DNA of 64,000 nt from Candidatus Nitrotoga sp. MKT. Lineage in GTDB: Bacteria > Pseudomonadota > Gammaproteobacteria > Burkholderiales > Gallionellaceae. This document shows, one piece after another, positions 1 through 8,189 of this stretch. A program made the translations under genes and the position numbers. Each line of letters starts with the position of its first letter. Position 1 is the stretch's first letter. The notes under the pieces are model-generated. The model was given only the letters and a program-made list of their open reading frames with translations, was not told the origin of the DNA and made no database searches. Location of the stretch: NCBI GenBank assembly GCA_003402345.1, contig QFXH01000002.1, forward strand, positions 248,001 to 312,000, in the 5' to 3' direction.

Positions 1-1
1 C

Positions 2-565
2 AGAGCCGAGCTAACTGAGGTGGGACAGCGTTTGGTAGGGGAGATGCGGCGCATTACTGCTTTACAAGCCCAATTTTTTGCGGCACTTGATGAAAATATG
101 ATTCTGGGTGATAGCTTCCAACTTCTGAAAAGGATTGAAGTAAGAACGAGTGCGCGGAATGCTTTCACGGGAATTGTTGAAAGCGTACGAAACAGCGTGG
201 TAGATGCAGAGGTGACACTAAGACTTGCCAGCGGTGAAGCCCTATACGCCATTATTACCCAGAATAGTGTACGCTCGCTTGATATTGTGCCGGGCAAGGT
301 CGTGTATGCTTTAATTAAAGCATCCTGGGTACTTCTGACTCCGGCAGACGAGAACATAAAAACATCAGCGCGTAACCGATTGTGTGGGGTGGTAAGCCAC
401 ATTGAGGCAGGTCTAATAAATTCTGAGGTGCTGCTTGACTTGGGTAACAGCATGACCCTTGCTGCAATTATCACCAATGAGTCGCACAAAATACTTGGGC
501 TTACTATTGGCAGCCGTGCATGCGCCTTAATCAAGGCGTCCCACATTATTATTGGCGTCGACTAA
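2..565 (+). CDS. modE: ModE-type molybdate-responsive regulator, C-terminal part (cut by window edge)
   Basis: The reading frame is open to the left edge, so this is the last 187 residues of a longer protein. The GTG at 20 is not a likely start, because the codons before it (RAELTE) continue a ModE-like winged-helix segment. Two tandem TOBE/Mop domains follow, at roughly residues 45-115 and 120-187. Each begins with a 'TSARN' motif and ends with an 'ALIKAS' motif, which is the di-Mop arrangement of ModE. In ModE this half binds molybdate or tungstate and switches DNA binding by the N-terminal helix-turn-helix, which lies outside the window. A stand-alone di-Mop storage protein is less likely because of the upstream codons. 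The sulfite dehydrogenase at 55.7-56.9 kb would be one molybdenum user in the same genome. Confidence 0.8.
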   Translation, partial: RAELTEVGQRLVGEMRRITALQAQFFAALDENMILGDSFQLLKRIEVRTSARNAFTGIVESVRNSVVDAEVTLRLASGEALYAIITQNSVRSLDIVPGKVVYALIKASWVLLTPADENIKTSARNRLCGVVSHIEAGLINSEVLLDLGNSMTLAAIITNESHKILGLTIGSRACALIKASHIIIGVD

Positions 566-756
566 AGGGCATCGCTAAAAAACTCACCACCCATCGCCGC
601 CCGAGACACCATTACGACCCACTTGAAATAACACACTCCATCACCCTTCTCCACAATCGTTCCATCTTTCAAGATCTACACGTAAAACTACGCCGCTTGA
701 AGCTATTTAATAAGCAAATCCACAGACAAAGTTCATTACAGCCGCTAATAATTCGT

Positions 757-1494
757 CTAAACAAAATCTCCCCACAAAGTTTGCAAAGTGGCGATACCCG
801 CCATAGCAGCCGTCTCAGTACGTAACAAGCGTGCGCCTAAACGGATAGCAATAAAACCAGCTTGCCGGGCAAGCTGGTTTTCATCCACGCTGAAACCCCC
901 TTCCGGCCCAATCAGCAGGGTCACTTTCCCTTGCGGTTTTGGCTGCTCATGCAATGTTGTCATGGCTTCCGGCAACAGGATAAATTTGCTGCCCGGCGCA
1001 TCGCATATAGTGGCAATCCATGAGCTGAATTCCAGCGGGGCATGAACCTTAGGCAACATATTTCTGCCACATTGTTCACATGCCGCAATGGTGATGCCAT
1101 GCCAATGTTGGGTGCGTTTTTCAGCGCGTTCCCCAGTTAGCTTTACCATGCTACGTTGAGTCTGTACCGGCTGTATTTCGGAAGCACCGAGTTCAGTGGC
1201 TTTTTGTATTACCCAGTCCATTTTTTCGCTACTACACAACGCCTGCGCGAGTACGATATTTAATGGCGACTCGCGGTTAACCGTACAGACTTGCAGTTTC
1301 TCCAGCACCACTCTTTTGCCTTCGATTTCGCAGATGTGGCCATGCAGTTCATTGCCTATACCATCAAATACCCGAACTTCATCATTAACGCGCAGGCGCA
1401 AAACTCGACTGGCGTGGTGTGCGGCAGCTTGTGGCAGCTCAAATTTGGTGCTCGCATGCAGCGGCGGAGGGCAATAGAAACGTGGGGTAGTCAT
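757..1494 (-). CDS. rsmE: 16S rRNA (uracil1498-N3)-methyltransferase RsmE
   Basis: RsmE methylates N3 of U1498 in helix 44 of 16S rRNA, using SAM and a SPOUT (knotted) fold. The N-terminal PUA-like part contains 'HHASRVLRLR'. The C-terminal SPOUT part has the family signatures 'LLIGPEGGFS' and 'IRLGARLLRTETAA'. The start was placed at the ATG giving MTTPRFYC, because a longer frame to 1539 adds 15 residues unlike the family. The resulting 245 residues are the usual length. The gene faces away from the OGT gene at 1614, leaving about 120 bp for divergent promoters. A 29-bp palindrome lies inside the coding sequence near its 3' end (853-881) and is listed separately. Confidence 0.93.
   Translation of the reverse strand: MTTPRFYCPPPLHASTKFELPQAAAHHASRVLRLRVNDEVRVFDGIGNELHGHICEIEGKRVVLEKLQVCTVNRESPLNIVLAQALCSSEKMDWVIQKATELGASEIQPVQTQRSMVKLTGERAEKRTQHWHGITIAACEQCGRNMLPKVHAPLEFSSWIATICDAPGSKFILLPEAMTTLHEQPKPQGKVTLLIGPEGGFSVDENQLARQAGFIAIRLGARLLRTETAAMAGIATLQTLWGDFV
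853..881. repeat. 29-bp perfect palindrome inside rsmE
   Basis: The arms AAAACCAGCTTGCC and GGCAAGCTGGTTTT are exact reverse complements around a single G. As RNA this is a strong GC-centred hairpin flanked by A and U runs, which has the shape of a bidirectional intrinsic terminator. It is about 290 bp beyond the modE stop codon and about 95 bp before the end of rsmE. It could end plus-strand transcription coming from modE. It encodes the ENQLARQAGF segment of RsmE, so part of the symmetry may be constrained by protein sequence. The terminator role is inference. Confidence 0.4.
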
Positions 1495-1613
1495 TGATCG
1501 ATCAGGTATAAATGGTCTGCATGATAATATAACGGCCATCTGTAAAAACTCAAATTCAAGTTAAGCGGGGTATTTCAGTTAACCCCACGCCAAATACTCA
1601 AACAACATTTCAA

Positions 1614-4025
1614 ATGAAAAAAATCGGCCGTAATGATCCTTGTCCTTGTGGCAGCGGTAAAAAACATAAGCATTGCTGCCAACCAAACGGCGATGTTTCT
1701 ATGGCAAAAACGCGCTCTTCAGATTTATCAATTCTCCAAGCCATCCAGATCGCACGGGAGCACCATCAAGCGGGACGTTTACCTCAAGCAGAAGCTATTT
1801 ATCAACAAATACTCCAGGTAGAGCCAAACCATCCAGATGCGCTGCATTTATTAGGTTTAATAGCCCGTCAAGGGGGAAAGAACGGAATTGCTGTTGAACT
1901 TATAGGCAAAGCTATCCGCATAAATCCATCTAATCCAATTTATTACATTAATTTGGGGAATGCGCTCAAAGATCAAGGCCAACTGGAAGAAGCCATCCTC
2001 AATTACCGTCAAGCGCTTTCAATCAAGCCGGATTTTGCAGAAGTGCACAACAATTTGGGGAATGCCCTCAAGGAACAAGGTAATTTGGAAGCGGCGATTG
2101 AGAGTTTCCGCCGGTCACTCGCATTAAAGCCGGATTTTGCCGAAACACACAGCAATTTGGGCAATACGCTCAAGGATCAAGGCCAGCTGGAAGAAGCGAT
2201 AGCCTGCTACGGCCAAGCACTTCTGCTTAGGCCAGATTATGCTGAGGGATATAACAACTTGGGAAGTGCCCTTAAGGCGCAAAACAATCTGGATGCAGCA
2301 GTCGTAAATTACCGGAAGGCAGTTTCGCTCAAGCCGGATTTTGTGGATGCGCATAACAACTTGGGGAATGCGCTCATGGCACAAGGCAAACTGGAAGCGG
2401 CGGTTGTGAGCTTCCACCAGTCGCTCTTGCTCAAACCGGATTTTCCCGAGGCGCACAACAATTTGGGAAATGCGCTTAAAGATCAAGGCAGATTGGATGC
2501 AGCGGTTGAGAGCTTCCAGAAAGCGCTCGGGTTCAAGCCGGATTTTGCCGAGGCGCACAGCAACCTCGGGCTTGCACTACAGAAGCAAGGTAAATTGAAC
2601 GGGGCGATTGCCCACTACAACAAAGCGCTTTCAATCAAACCGGACTATGCCGAAGCGTACAACAACTTGGGACTTGCGCTACAGGAACAAGGTAAATTGG
2701 ATGAGGCGATCGACAGCTACCACAAAGCGCTCGCGCTCAAGCCGGATTATCCTAAGGCCCGCAGTAACCTGCTTTTTACGCTGAGCTTTTATTCCAAGTG
2801 CTTGCCTGATGCCTATCTTGCAGAAGCACAACACTATGGCAATAAAGTAATGGCCAAGATCCAACCGTATAAAAGTTGGCCCGTTTATCCGGCAAACACA
2901 GCGGAACAAGATATGCAGCCTCTGCGGGTTGGCCTAGTTTCCGGAGATTTTAGAACGCATCCAGTTGGTTTTTTCCTGGAAGGCGTTCTCGCGAATTTGA
3001 ACCCTGCTCGGATAGAACTGGTTGCATATTCGATGTCTCCCCAAGAGGACGAACTCACCGCGCGCATTCGGCCTTGTTTTGTTGACTGGAATATAATTGT
3101 GGGCCTTAGCGACGAAGCCGCAGCCCAGAAGATTCACGACGATGGAATTCATATTCTCATTGATCTGACGGGACATACTGCCAGCAATCGTTTGCCAATG
3201 TTTGCACTAAAACCTGCCCCGGTACAAGTAAGTTGGTTAGGCTATTTCGCCACCACCGGGTTACCGACGATAGATTATTTGCTGGCAGACCCAGTATCAG
3301 TGCCGGAATCCCACCGGAAGTACTTTACTGAAACAGTGTGGTATCTGCCAGAAACCCGGCTATGCTTCACCCCACCTGCAAATAAATCAGGGCTGGAATT
3401 AACCCCCTTGCCCGCAGTACAAAATGGCTATATCACTTTTGGTTGTTTCCAAAATCTTACCAAGGTAAATGACACTGTGCTGGCTGCATGGGGACGAATT
3501 TTCCTCGCCTTGCCAAAAGCACGGCTGCGGCTGCAAAGTAGTCAGATAAACTGCTCAACCGCGCGCGAATCTTTGCAACATCGATTAACCCAAGCCGGAA
3601 TAATGCCGGAACAGGTAATAATGGAAGGGCATGTTCCCAGAGAGGATTATCTCGCCGCATATGCTAAGGTGGATATCATTCTGGATACATTCCCTTATCC
3701 CGGGGGCACTACCACCTGCGAAGCTTTGTGGATGGGGGTACCTACACTAACCATCGCTGGTGGCACATTGCTCGCCCGCCAAGGTGCCAGCATGCTAGCC
3801 TGTGCCGGCCTGGAAGATTGGATTGCCAGCGATGAGGGGGACTACGTAACCCGAACCTTGTTTCACGCTACTGACATTAATCGCTTGGCGCAACTACGGT
3901 CAGAATTACGGCAGAAAGTGCTTGCTTCGCCGCTTTTTAATGCCCCACGTTTTGCCCTGCATTTAGAGGATGCACTGCAAAAAATGTGGCAACAAAAGAT
4001 GTACCCGGAGTCTGACCATAAATAA
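1614..4025 (+). CDS. SEC-C / TPR / SPINDLY-type O-GlcNAc transferase
   Basis: This 803-residue protein has three parts. Residues 3-24 (GRNDPCPCGSGKKHKHCC) are a SEC-C zinc-binding motif, as found at the C-terminus of SecA. About ten 34-residue TPR units follow at roughly residues 45-385, many with the core 'AEAHNNLGNALK'. From about residue 430 to 800 lies a GT41 (OGT/SPINDLY) catalytic region with 'LRVGLVSGDFRTHPVGFF', 'ILIDLTGHTASNRL' and the donor-site segment 'DTFPYPGGTTTCEALWMGVP'. GT41 enzymes transfer GlcNAc or another sugar from a nucleotide sugar to Ser/Thr of proteins, and the TPR solenoid selects substrates. No signal peptide is seen, so it is probably cytoplasmic. The two glycan-related genes that follow suggest a role in protein or surface glycosylation. 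The actual sugar and acceptor are unknown. Confidence 0.88.
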   Translation: MKKIGRNDPCPCGSGKKHKHCCQPNGDVSMAKTRSSDLSILQAIQIAREHHQAGRLPQAEAIYQQILQVEPNHPDALHLLGLIARQGGKNGIAVELIGKAIRINPSNPIYYINLGNALKDQGQLEEAILNYRQALSIKPDFAEVHNNLGNALKEQGNLEAAIESFRRSLALKPDFAETHSNLGNTLKDQGQLEEAIACYGQALLLRPDYAEGYNNLGSALKAQNNLDAAVVNYRKAVSLKPDFVDAHNNLGNALMAQGKLEAAVVSFHQSLLLKPDFPEAHNNLGNALKDQGRLDAAVESFQKALGFKPDFAEAHSNLGLALQKQGKLNGAIAHYNKALSIKPDYAEAYNNLGLALQEQGKLDEAIDSYHKALALKPDYPKARSNLLFTLSFYSKCLPDAYLAEAQHYGNKVMAKIQPYKSWPVYPANTAEQDMQPLRVGLVSGDFRTHPVGFFLEGVLANLNPARIELVAYSMSPQEDELTARIRPCFVDWNIIVGLSDEAAAQKIHDDGIHILIDLTGHTASNRLPMFALKPAPVQVSWLGYFATTGLPTIDYLLADPVSVPESHRKYFTETVWYLPETRLCFTPPANKSGLELTPLPAVQNGYITFGCFQNLTKVNDTVLAAWGRIFLALPKARLRLQSSQINCSTARESLQHRLTQAGIMPEQVIMEGHVPREDYLAAYAKVDIILDTFPYPGGTTTCEALWMGVPTLTIAGGTLLARQGASMLACAGLEDWIASDEGDYVTRTLFHATDINRLAQLRSELRQKVLASPLFNAPRFALHLEDALQKMWQQKMYPESDHK

Positions 4026-4289
4026 GCTGCTTAGTGCTTGCCAAAGGCATGCATTACACGAATGCTTTAAGTTTATTATCCCATTTTAAATATTCTGATG
4101 TTTATTGACCAGTCTGCAGCCAAATTCTTGGTATCGTTTCTGCCTTGGCAGGCGGACAACAGAAACAACTTAAAGTTCAATTTATTTCAGGACTTAACCT
4201 ATGAATATATGCTTTCAAAGTACATCAATTCAGTGCTGAATTAGTCCATGCAGCGTGTATAATCTTCGGTTTTAATATTTCTTGAATTT

Positions 4290-5459
4290 GTGAGCCAATC
4301 TCCTTCCTTCACTGGTGAGCGCTTTTTGCCCGAGTGCAGCGGTGAAATCTGGTATGAACATTGGCATCGTTATGCCTTGGCGCGCCAGTTAAGCCAACAT
4401 TGCACAGTTTTAGATGTAGCCTGCGGTGAAGGCTATGGTGCCGCCATGGTGTCTGAAACCGCACATAAAGTGGTGGGTGTCGATTTATCCGTTGATGTAA
4501 TTCAGCATGCCAAAAATAATTATAGGCATCACACTAACCTACAATTCGTTACGGCTTCGTGTGAATGTCTGCCATTTCCAGATGCAAGCTTTGACTTCGC
4601 AATCTCCTTTGAAACAATAGAGCACATTGAAAAACAGAAAGAATTTATTTCTGAACTCAAACGTGTTCTACGCCCGGATGGGATATTGATCCTGTCCTCT
4701 CCAAACAAGCGGCTGTATTCCGATGCACATGATTACCATAATGAATTTCATGTACGCGAATTGTATCGGAATGAGCTGGACGAATTGCTGCATGAAGCTT
4801 TTCCGCATATATTCTGGCTTGGACAAAAACTATTGTTCCATTCCGCCATCTGGCCAGAAAACCAAGCCTGCGCGACAACAGAATATTTGGTTAACGATGG
4901 TAGGCAAGTTGCTTTAGTCAGCCATCCCTCTGTCGAGCCAATGTATTACATCGTAGTCTGTAGCCGTAATCCAGCCATGCTGCCCACCGCGCTCAATAAA
5001 CTTTCTTTGTTTAGTGACAGCGCCGAAATGATTTATCAGGACTATGCCAAACAAACCCGGCGCGTGATGGAGCTGGATCAACTTCTCAAAAATCGCGAGC
5101 ATCTGATTGCTGAACGTGATAGTTTTCTCTCGCTTCGCACCCAGCAAATGGAAGAACGCGAACGCCTGATTGCTGAACGTGATGCACTTCTGGACATGCG
5201 TACCGAACAATTAAATGAACGTACCGAAGATTTAAATACCCGTACTGGACAATTAAATGCTTGTACCGAGCAGTTAAATGAACGTACCGAAGAAATAATC
5301 AAACTTAATGCGCTTCTATCACTACGCAACGAACACATTATTGAACAAGAGCGCTTACATATTGCTCTCAAACAGCAAATTGACTATCGCGCCAGTCTGG
5401 TTTGGTGGCTAAAATCGCCGTTACGTTTCATTACACGTGCTCTCAAAGGGAACTCTTGA
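4290..5459 (+). CDS. Class I SAM-dependent methyltransferase with C-terminal coiled coil
   Basis: The protein has 389 residues and starts at GTG 4290. The N-terminal 200 residues form a class I methyltransferase domain. 'VLDVACGEGYG' is the SAM-binding motif I, 'VVGVDLS' gives the acidic residue after strand 2, and 'FDFAISFETIEHI' is motif IV. From about residue 245 to 370 is a long, highly charged coiled coil with repeated 'ERERLIAERDALL' and 'TEQLNER' heptads. The C-terminal tail (WWLKSPLRFITRALKGN) is basic and aromatic and may touch the membrane. Methyltransferases with such coiled coils occur in polysaccharide clusters (the WbdD type), where they can cap chains or act as molecular rulers; that role is inference here. 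The gene precedes a glycosyltransferase by 6 bp, so the two are probably one operon. Confidence 0.78.
   Translation: MSQSPSFTGERFLPECSGEIWYEHWHRYALARQLSQHCTVLDVACGEGYGAAMVSETAHKVVGVDLSVDVIQHAKNNYRHHTNLQFVTASCECLPFPDASFDFAISFETIEHIEKQKEFISELKRVLRPDGILILSSPNKRLYSDAHDYHNEFHVRELYRNELDELLHEAFPHIFWLGQKLLFHSAIWPENQACATTEYLVNDGRQVALVSHPSVEPMYYIVVCSRNPAMLPTALNKLSLFSDSAEMIYQDYAKQTRRVMELDQLLKNREHLIAERDSFLSLRTQQMEERERLIAERDALLDMRTEQLNERTEDLNTRTGQLNACTEQLNERTEEIIKLNALLSLRNEHIIEQERLHIALKQQIDYRASLVWWLKSPLRFITRALKGNS
5199..5303 (+). repeat. Five tandem 21-bp units encoding coiled-coil heptads
   Basis: Five in-frame 21-bp units occur at 5199, 5220, 5241, 5262 and 5283. They encode RTEQLNE, RTEDLNT, RTGQLNA, CTEQLNE and RTEEIIK. 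The DNA copies share the core 'cgtaccgaa.aattaaat', so they arose by recent duplication. Being one heptad long, each gain or loss would lengthen or shorten the coiled coil by two turns without breaking frame. Confidence 0.8.
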
Positions 5460-5465
5460 ATTAGC

Positions 5466-7730
5466 ATGCTATCCCCAGCAATCGACATCATCATCCCTGT
5501 CTACAATGCATACGATGACTTGCAGCGCTGTCTCGACAGCGTGCTTCGCACCACCAAGCCCCATCACCGCATCATCATGATCGACGATTGTTCGACAGAT
5601 AGCCGCATCGCCAACTATTTTGAAACGCTGCGCAGCACAGCAGATCCACGTTTATGGCTGTTCCAGAACGAAACAAATCTTGGCTTTGTCAGCACTGTTA
5701 ACCGTGGCATGGCGCTCAGCCAAAATGATGTGGTGTTGCTCAATTCCGACACCATCGTTACCTCGCGCTGGTTAGAAAAACTTTGCGGTTGCGCCGATTC
5801 AGACCCCCTTATTGGCACAATCACGCCGTTTTCTAACAACGCCGAAATTTGTTCGTTTCCGAACTTTTGCCAAGATAACGCATTGCCGCAAGGAATGAAT
5901 GCGGAGGACGTCAATTGCGCCATTGAGGCAGCCGCCCTTCGCATTTATCCTGACATACCCACCGGGGTCGGTTTTTGCATGTTTATTCGGCGCCGGCTGC
6001 TTAATAAAATCGGCCTATTCGATGCGGTTACTTTCCGTCTCGGCTACGGCGAGGAAAATGATTTCTGTATGCGGGCGTTGACGGCTGGCTGGCGCAATGT
6101 GCTATGCGACGATACATTCATCCAGCATGTCGGCAACTGCTCATTTAGTACGAAGAAAAAGACGCTCGCTGAAGAAAATATGCAGCGCTTACTGGCTAAA
6201 CATCCTGACTATATGCAGCGGGTAATGGCTTTCATCGCGGCCGACCCAATCAAACCGATCCGTCAGTTGGCACAGTCGTTCCTGGCGCTCACCGGAGCGG
6301 CTGGCGACAAACCCGGCATTCTGCATATCATGCATGGCCGTAGCGGCGGCACTGAGCAGCACACCCGTAGCTTGATGCACAGTGACGGCGGGGACTGCCG
6401 CCATTATTTACTGATAACCATGGATGATGTCTGGCAACTTAAGGATGCCAACAACGGTGAGCTGTTGGCTTATCAATTCAATCGGCAACCCGATCAGCTA
6501 TGGACAGATTTTCTGGCCGGCCTGTGTGCCAGTTTTCGTATCCATTTGTGCCATGTACATCACCTGGCCGGCTGCCGGCCGGGCTTGCTGGAAGCGATGC
6601 GCAACCTTGGCATTCCATTTGGCTTCAGTGTGCACGATTTTTTTCTGGCGTGTCCGACTATAAACCTGCTCGACGCCACAGGAATTTATTGTGGCAGCGA
6701 AACTGATGCATCGCGCTGTCAAAATTGCCTTAACGCCCAACCAGATTTTCGTGGCATTGACATCGTTTCTTGGCGCGCAGTACATGCGGATTTCATTGAA
6801 CGGGCAGTATTCGTGATTGCTCCCAGCGACTTGGCCGCCGAAATGTTCTGTCGCTATTTTCCACGCGACGATGTTCGCGTTATCCAGCACGGCGTTGATT
6901 TAACCGCCAACCGCACGAATGCCCTGACATCGGCACTATTATTGCCAAAAGATGCATACCAAAGTATCGGTGTCTTGGGTGCGATTGGTCCGGTTAAAGG
7001 CGCCCGCCAACTGGAACGTTTAGTGGCACGCAGCCGCGAACGCAAGCTGCCCTTTCGCTGGGTTGTGGTCGGCTACATGGATCGCCAATTTCAGCCACAT
7101 CAATCTGCCGATACCTTATTGACAGTGCATGGCCAATACACGCCGGATCATATGGAAGACTTGCTCGACCATTATCGAATTAATCTGGTAGTGTTTCCCT
7201 CTGCTGGCCCGGAAACCTATTGCTACACCCTGACCGAAGCCTGGATGGCTGGACGACCTGCATTGGTGCCGCCAATTGGCGCGCTGTATGAGCGTGTGCA
7301 AACGAACGGTGCCGGTTGGATCATGCGAGACTGGTGTGATACTGATGCTATTCTAGACGATATCATTTCGATATTACGGCCAGAAAACAGTACCGATTTT
7401 GTGCACAAGCAAGCGCAAGCGCGGGCAGTGCCGGTCACCTCAGTACGCGATATGGCTAATGCCACCGAAATGGTTTACCACGAAGTTTTGTCGCGGCAAG
7501 CCGTAAAATTTACCGCACCATTGCCGCAAACCACCCTTTACACTGCGCTGCAAACCGCGCTGGGAGTGGCTGCAGCCAACAAGCACCGTGCTTTGTCTAT
7601 AGGTGAGCGCTGGTTGCTGCGGCTTGCACATCTTGGCTTGCGTTTACGCTATACATTGCTTGGTCGCTGGCTGTACCGCATCATTCCGGTACGATGGCAA
7701 CAAATCCTGAAAAAACGACTGTTGGCATAA
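5466..7730 (+). CDS. Two-domain glycosyltransferase (GT2 followed by GT4-like)
   Basis: The protein has 754 residues. Residues 5-250 are a GT-A fold GT2 domain, with 'IDIIIPVYNAYDDLQRCLDSV' features at the start, the nucleotide-binding acid in 'IMIDDCSTD', and 'LNSDTIV' as the DXD-like metal site. 'GYGEENDFCMRA' near residue 200 is the usual GT2 acceptor/base region. The second half, about residues 285-680, is a GT-B domain: 'ILHIMHGRSGGTEQHTRSL' resembles the glycine-rich N-lobe, and 'FPSAGPETYCYTLTEAWMAGRPAL' is the GT4 E-x7-E donor signature. A basic C-terminus follows. No transmembrane segment is obvious. Two catalytic modules in one chain suggest that it adds two successive sugars. It follows the methyltransferase gene by 6 bp. 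Confidence 0.82.
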   Translation: MLSPAIDIIIPVYNAYDDLQRCLDSVLRTTKPHHRIIMIDDCSTDSRIANYFETLRSTADPRLWLFQNETNLGFVSTVNRGMALSQNDVVLLNSDTIVTSRWLEKLCGCADSDPLIGTITPFSNNAEICSFPNFCQDNALPQGMNAEDVNCAIEAAALRIYPDIPTGVGFCMFIRRRLLNKIGLFDAVTFRLGYGEENDFCMRALTAGWRNVLCDDTFIQHVGNCSFSTKKKTLAEENMQRLLAKHPDYMQRVMAFIAADPIKPIRQLAQSFLALTGAAGDKPGILHIMHGRSGGTEQHTRSLMHSDGGDCRHYLLITMDDVWQLKDANNGELLAYQFNRQPDQLWTDFLAGLCASFRIHLCHVHHLAGCRPGLLEAMRNLGIPFGFSVHDFFLACPTINLLDATGIYCGSETDASRCQNCLNAQPDFRGIDIVSWRAVHADFIERAVFVIAPSDLAAEMFCRYFPRDDVRVIQHGVDLTANRTNALTSALLLPKDAYQSIGVLGAIGPVKGARQLERLVARSRERKLPFRWVVVGYMDRQFQPHQSADTLLTVHGQYTPDHMEDLLDHYRINLVVFPSAGPETYCYTLTEAWMAGRPALVPPIGALYERVQTNGAGWIMRDWCDTDAILDDIISILRPENSTDFVHKQAQARAVPVTSVRDMANATEMVYHEVLSRQAVKFTAPLPQTTLYTALQTALGVAAANKHRALSIGERWLLRLAHLGLRLRYTLLGRWLYRIIPVRWQQILKKRLLA

Positions 7731-8189
7731 ATATTTTTAAAGTAGCGTTTCCTGAGAGCCTTTGGGAAAATGGAATATTCATTGCCTTCATGGAAATTGA
7801 AACGATACAGCTCATTATTACTCCCCACTTTTAACCCGGAGAACCGAAAACGGCTTTAGACTTTATTTAAATACCCATAGCCACCAGCCACCGAGTGCTT
7901 TAAATCACCCAACACTCATCCAGTCATTGCAAAAATGGCACAAAAAACCAGATTTATTAGTTGAATGTGTTTATAAATAAGTAACATTTGACGCCACAAA
8001 AAACATGGCAGATTAGCCACAGACTTGCCAAGCAATTAAAGCTCAGCGTGATGTAGCCGATATAAACCAACGCAGCCTAGATCAATGAGTCGAGACGATC
8101 ACTTACTGATCATTTTGCGCTGAACAGCTGTATATCCCCCATAACGGATTGCTTAATTTTGTCGCGAATATAGTCACTAAGGAAACGCC
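7731..8189. other. 459-bp gene-free stretch before pilC
   Basis: No convincing reading frame or RNA gene is visible on either strand. In many relatives pilB sits directly before pilC, but nothing here looks like a PilB ATPase remnant. The last bases carry 'aaggaa' as the ribosome-binding site of pilC, 6 bp before its ATG. Confidence 0.5.

Noticed and set aside
2124-2558. 144-codon minus-strand frame inside the OGT gene
   Set aside because: It is an antisense shadow of the TPR repeats and shows only their repeat period.
1673-2760. Tandem DNA repeats as CRISPR-like array
   Set aside because: The 102-bp period equals 34 codons and encodes TPR units of the OGT protein; there are no identical direct repeats with unique spacers.
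7731-8189. Decayed pilB before pilC
   Set aside because: No Walker A, Asp box or other GspE-type segment is visible in any frame.
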